This document shows positions 7,242 to 9,262 of a stretch of 9,262 nucleotides of DNA, piece by piece (positions within the stretch are counted from its first letter, which is position 1; every line of letters starts with the position of its first letter). The translations under genes were made by a program, and so were the position numbers. The stretch spans positions 1 to 9,262 of the forward strand of contig WGDF01000357.1 of assembly GCA_015493405.1 (NCBI GenBank), given 5' to 3'. Source of the stretch: Flavobacteriaceae bacterium. Lineage in GTDB: Bacteria; Bacteroidota; Bacteroidia; Flavobacteriales; Flavobacteriaceae. The notes under the pieces were generated by a model. It was given only the letters and a program-made list of their open reading frames with translations. It had not been told where the DNA came from and did no database searches.

Positions 7242-7877
7242 TTATAAAACATCAAATTTAAAACCTTTATGTTTCAAATTTTTAATCATAATTGGTAAAA
7301 TAGTTTTTAAAACATTTGCTGCTTTGGCACTATCATGAAAAACGATAATGTCTCCCGATTGAACTTTATGCATCATATAATCAATGGCATGTTGGGAACT
7401 GAGATGCTTTTTAAAGTCACCTATTATTATCGACCACAATACAATTTCATAACCGGATTGGTTAATCATTTTAATTTTTGCCGGTGTTAAACGACCATAA
7501 GGTGGTCTAAACAAACGAGAAGCAGAATGATGTTTTTGAATCATTTCTGTTGTCTTTTCTATACTTTTCATATAAGTTTGACCTGATACTGCCCAAGCAT
7601 TTTCATGATTGAAAGTATGATTGCCCACTTGATGCCCCTCTTTAATAATACGATTAAAAATATCAGGAAAATTTTCAATATGATGCCCTGTACAAAAAAA
7701 AGTCCCTTTTATGTTTTCTTGCTTCAAAAGATTCAAAACCCAACCGGTAATTTCAGGAGTAGGTCCATCATCAAAAGTGAGATAAACCGTAGGTTTTACC
7801 GGATTTTTCTTAAAAATTAATGTCCGATAAAAAACCCGGATAAAGGAAGGGAAGCGCATCGGATAAAAATTAAACAT
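7242..7877 (-). CDS. Polysaccharide deacetylase family protein (NodB domain, CE4)
   Basis: CE4 enzymes hydrolyse N- or O-acetyl groups from polysaccharides or peptidoglycan using a metal. Nearly all 211 residues form a single NodB domain. Visible motifs are TFDDG (D36, D37), the metal-binding NHTFNH (H87, H91), RPPYG (124-128, with R124), a motif-4 equivalent LWSIIIGDF (W148, D154) and the catalytic-base region IIVFHDS (H181). Motif 4 lacks the final Trp often seen in NodB proteins. There is no clear signal peptide; the N-terminus (1-27) is basic and aromatic, as in many short Bacteroidota homologues, so location is uncertain. Its ATG overlaps the end of the epimerase gene by 8 nt, which indicates translational coupling and a shared pathway, perhaps cell-surface glycan or glycolipid synthesis. 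The substrate is unknown. Confidence 0.9.
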   Translation of the reverse strand: MFNFYPMRFPSFIRVFYRTLIFKKNPVKPTVYLTFDDGPTPEITGWVLNLLKQENIKGTFFCTGHHIENFPDIFNRIIKEGHQVGNHTFNHENAWAVSGQTYMKSIEKTTEMIQKHHSASRLFRPPYGRLTPAKIKMINQSGYEIVLWSIIIGDFKKHLSSQHAIDYMMHKVQSGDIIVFHDSAKAANVLKTILPIMIKNLKHKGFKFDVL

Positions 7878-8880
7878 CGGGATGGGTCTTTTTATATTGC
7901 AAAATGATATTGTTGATTGCTGCCTGAAACGGGATAAAATGAAAATCTAAAGCCGACACTAATTTATCGGAAGCATAATGATGCTCTTGAAATAAAGTGT
8001 CAATGAGATTTTTTGATAATCCCTGATTTTTTGATGACCAAAAACTTTGAACTTTACTGCCTAACCAAAGCAAATTAGCCCAAATTTTACTCATTGCATA
8101 TTGAGGGGGCTTCTTATGTAAAGTGCGAGCCATAGTTTCAAAAAATTCTTTATAAGTGATATCGTAAGCAGAAACTATATAAGATTCATTTGCTATAGAA
8201 CTCTGCATTAAATCAGTCATTGCTTTAACCACATCCCAAACATCAACAAAGCCATTGCTGCCAGTTGGATAAAATTTCAAACCCTTTCTGAGTTTTTCTA
8301 TAACTTGCCCTGTTCCTTTTTCCCAGAAATGTGCCCCCAATATAACTGAAGGGTTTACAATAACCACAGGCAAGCCTTCTTGTCCGGCACGCCAAACTTC
8401 CATTTCCCCTAAAAATTTACTAATAGCATAATCGCTATGAGGTTCTTTCCAATTCCAATGCGTTTGTTCAGTTATAGGATTGTCATATAGGCCCAAAGTG
8501 GCAATGGAACTCACATGTAAAAATCTATCAACCTTATGTTCAAGAGCCAAATTTACCATATTGGCCGTTCCGGAATGGTTAATCAACATTAAAGAAGCTT
8601 TGTCTTTAGGATTAAAAGAGACCTGAGCTGCCACATGATAAACTTGAGTAATATTCATAAAAACCGGCTCTAATGTAGAAATATCTGTAATATCAGCAAA
8701 AACCCATTCTATTTGATTAAATAATTGATTTGTTTCACCACTATATTGTTCAAAAAGATTTCTAGTTTTCTCTATACTATTTTTTTGACGGTATAAAGCA
8801 CGTATATGATGTCCCTTACGACTTAAATAAAGCAATAAATGTGAACCTACTAAACCGGTGCCACCTGTAACTAATATCAT
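7870..8880 (-). CDS. NAD(P)-dependent epimerase/dehydratase-like protein (extended SDR)
   Basis: This 336-residue extended short-chain dehydrogenase/reductase has a complete Rossmann domain. It has the nucleotide-binding GGTGLVG (6-12), the acidic ADITD segment (62-66), HVAAQVSF (82-89), the catalytic HVSS (122-125) and the active-site pair Y151 and K155 in DYAISKFLGE. A substrate domain follows from about 175, with VIVNPSVILG and GFVDVWDVVKAM. The pattern fits the dihydroflavonol reductase-like or NAD-dependent epimerase group, common and mostly uncharacterised in Bacteroidota; the reaction cannot be assigned. It is first in an apparent two-gene unit with the deacetylase (8-nt overlap). The ATG at 8878-8880 follows a very AT-rich stretch in which I see no full promoter match for this strand. 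Confidence 0.9.
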   Translation of the reverse strand: MILVTGGTGLVGSHLLLYLSRKGHHIRALYRQKNSIEKTRNLFEQYSGETNQLFNQIEWVFADITDISTLEPVFMNITQVYHVAAQVSFNPKDKASLMLINHSGTANMVNLALEHKVDRFLHVSSIATLGLYDNPITEQTHWNWKEPHSDYAISKFLGEMEVWRAGQEGLPVVIVNPSVILGAHFWEKGTGQVIEKLRKGLKFYPTGSNGFVDVWDVVKAMTDLMQSSIANESYIVSAYDITYKEFFETMARTLHKKPPQYAMSKIWANLLWLGSKVQSFWSSKNQGLSKNLIDTLFQEHHYASDKLVSALDFHFIPFQAAINNIILQYKKTHPDV

Positions 8881-8949
8881 AGAATGAATATATTAATTAT
8901 TAAAATTCAAAGTAACGCAAAAAAATAATTTGAAAAAAATAATATTTAG

Positions 8950-8980
8950 TTTGTAGAATAAAAAAAGATTTTTATATTTG
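8950..8980 (+). promoter_or_regulatory. Bacteroidota-type promoter, upstream copy
   Basis: TTTG (8950-8953), a 19-nt spacer, then TATATTTG (8973-8980) fully matches the TTTG/N19/TAnnTTTG consensus of the primary sigma factor in this phylum. Transcription would start near 8987. No coding frame follows. The transcript would run through an inverted repeat into the tRNA-Asp-like region, or make a short RNA. The core ATTTTTATATTTGCA (8968-8982) is repeated exactly at 9063-9077. Confidence 0.7.
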
Positions 8981-9004
8981 CACTCGCAAAACGCAAGAGG
9001 AGCA

Positions 9005-9049
9005 AGTTATTTCAAACTGTTACTTAATGCGTTCAATTTTGAAATAGTT
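9005..9049 (+). repeat. Inverted repeat between the two promoters
   Basis: TATTTCAAA (9008-9016) pairs with TTTGAAATA (9038-9046), a perfect 9-bp stem that extends outward by two G-U pairs and one A-U pair to 9005 and 9049. The loop is 21 nt. It is AT-rich and has no U-tract, so it is not a standard terminator. It could be a leader hairpin of the upstream transcript or an operator-like palindrome. Confidence 0.45.
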
Positions 9050-9067
9050 AATTGAAAATAATATTTT

Positions 9068-9075
9068 TATATTTG
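9068..9075 (+). promoter_or_regulatory. -7 promoter element directly before the tRNA-Asp-like sequence
   Basis: TATATTTG is a full match to TAnnTTTG, 14 nt upstream of the tRNA-like 5' end at 9090, a typical spacing for tRNA genes of this phylum. No TTG lies at the expected 19-20 nt spacing; the nearest ones are at 13 nt (9052-9054) and 26 nt (9038-9041). It belongs to the exact 15-bp copy of the upstream promoter core. Confidence 0.6.
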
Positions 9076-9089
9076 CAAAAATAAAAAGG

Positions 9090-9168
9090 GGTCCGGTAGT
9101 TCAGTTAGTTAGAATACATGCCTGTCATCCCGACGGAAGTCGGGACGAGTTCGAGTCTCTCCGGTGCC
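9090..9168 (+). pseudogene. Aberrant tRNA-Asp-like sequence (mosaic, probably non-functional)
   Basis: Bases 9090-9127 are tRNA-Asp(GTC) positions 1-37: acceptor GGTCCGG, D-stem GTTC/GAAT, anticodon-stem 5' strand CATGC and loop CTGTCA with anticodon GTC (9124-9126). They match the next copy at 37 of 38 bases; the difference is invariant G18, which is A at 9107. After position 37 the expected GCATG is missing, and a perfect hairpin TCCCGAC-GGAA-GTCGGGA takes its place. A T-loop TTCGAGT (9150-9156) follows, but only three T-stem pairs (GAG/CTC) form. The 3' strand CGGTGCC pairs imperfectly with GGTCCGG and would fit GGCACCG exactly. No CCA is encoded. The anticodon arm therefore cannot form, and I read this as a mosaic pseudogene. 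A correctly placed promoter element means it may still be transcribed. Confidence 0.72.
9126..9148. repeat. GC-rich palindrome with GNRA loop inside the tRNA-like sequence
   Basis: TCCCGAC (9128-9134) and GTCGGGA (9139-9145) form a perfect 7-bp stem around GGAA, a GNRA tetraloop. After one A-C mismatch the stem gains two more pairs (TC at 9125-9126 region with GA at 9147-9148). The sequence TGTCATCCCGAC at its left resembles dispersed palindromic repeats that begin TGTCATCCCGA in many bacterial genomes (from memory, not searched). No T-tract follows, so it is not an intrinsic terminator. Confidence 0.65.
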
Positions 9169-9224
9169 TAAAATGATATTTAAATATTACGTTCTTTGAA
9201 TTTTTTTGTGCAATATATATAATT

Positions 9225-9262
9225 GGTCCGGTAGTTCAGTTGGTTAGAATACATGCCTGTCA
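9225..9262 (+). tRNA. tRNA-Asp(GTC), 5' half only, cut by the window edge
   Basis: The sequence gives acceptor strand GGTCCGG (9225-9231), TA, D-stem GTTC/GAAT with loop AGTTGGTTA including G18 and G19, anticodon-stem strand CATGC (9252-9256) and loop CTGTCA with anticodon GTC (9259-9261). All visible positions fit a normal tRNA-Asp. The window ends at position 37, so the 3' half cannot be checked. No strong TAnnTTTG lies in the 56 nt between the copies, so it may be co-transcribed with the preceding tRNA-like sequence. Confidence 0.82.

Noticed and set aside
9090..9168. First tRNA-Asp copy as a working tRNA with an intron at position 37/38
   Set aside because: No GCATG 3' exon follows the hairpin, so removing the hairpin does not restore an anticodon stem.
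9090..9262. The repeated 38-base tRNA segment as attL/attR of an integrated element
   Set aside because: The copies are 135 bases apart, no integrase is present, and the repeat covers the 5' half of the tRNA; tandem tRNA-Asp genes explain it better.

Overview
The window looks like chromosomal DNA of an AT-rich member of the Bacteroidota. The evidence is a methionyl-tRNA synthetase with a KISTS signature and a C-terminal OB-fold tail, a SprE/PorW-type protein of the type IX secretion system (T9SS), TAnnTTTG promoter elements with an upstream TTTG, and genes that mostly lack Shine-Dalgarno sequences. No rRNA, phage, transposase or CRISPR array was found. The lower-level taxon cannot be fixed from the sequence.

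Layout. Plus strand, bases 1-2498: the 3' part of metG, a strong intrinsic terminator, then a complete Xaa-Pro aminopeptidase gene. It converges at about 2526-2555 on a hairpin shared with a minus-strand cluster. Read in its own direction, that cluster (6084 to 2538) is sprE/porW-like, bactofilin, AtpZ/AtpI-like, and a four-helix membrane protein. These genes are tightly packed, with a 7-nt gap, then a 23-nt overlap, then an ATGA overlap, so they are probably one operon. From family knowledge, the last three genes often precede the F1Fo ATP synthase genes in flavobacteria-like genomes. Here no atpB follows; the operon ends at a terminator against pepP. Further upstream on the minus strand are an AEC-family permease, and an NAD(P)-dependent epimerase overlapping a NodB-type polysaccharide deacetylase by 8 nt.

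The right-hand 380 bases hold no protein gene. They contain two Bacteroidota-type promoters sharing an identical 15-bp core, a 9-bp inverted repeat between them, an aberrant tRNA-Asp-like sequence (9090-9168) and the 5' half of a normal-looking tRNA-Asp (9225-9262) cut by the window edge. The first copy matches the second at 37 of 38 bases through anticodon-loop position 37. It then changes abruptly to a perfect 7-bp GC-rich hairpin with a GGAA loop, so the anticodon stem cannot form. This mosaic tRNA, probably made by a palindromic repeat entering a tRNA gene, is the most unusual thing in the window. The remaining protein genes belong to recognised families; the main genomic oddity among them is the separation of the bactofilin-AtpZ module from ATP synthase genes.
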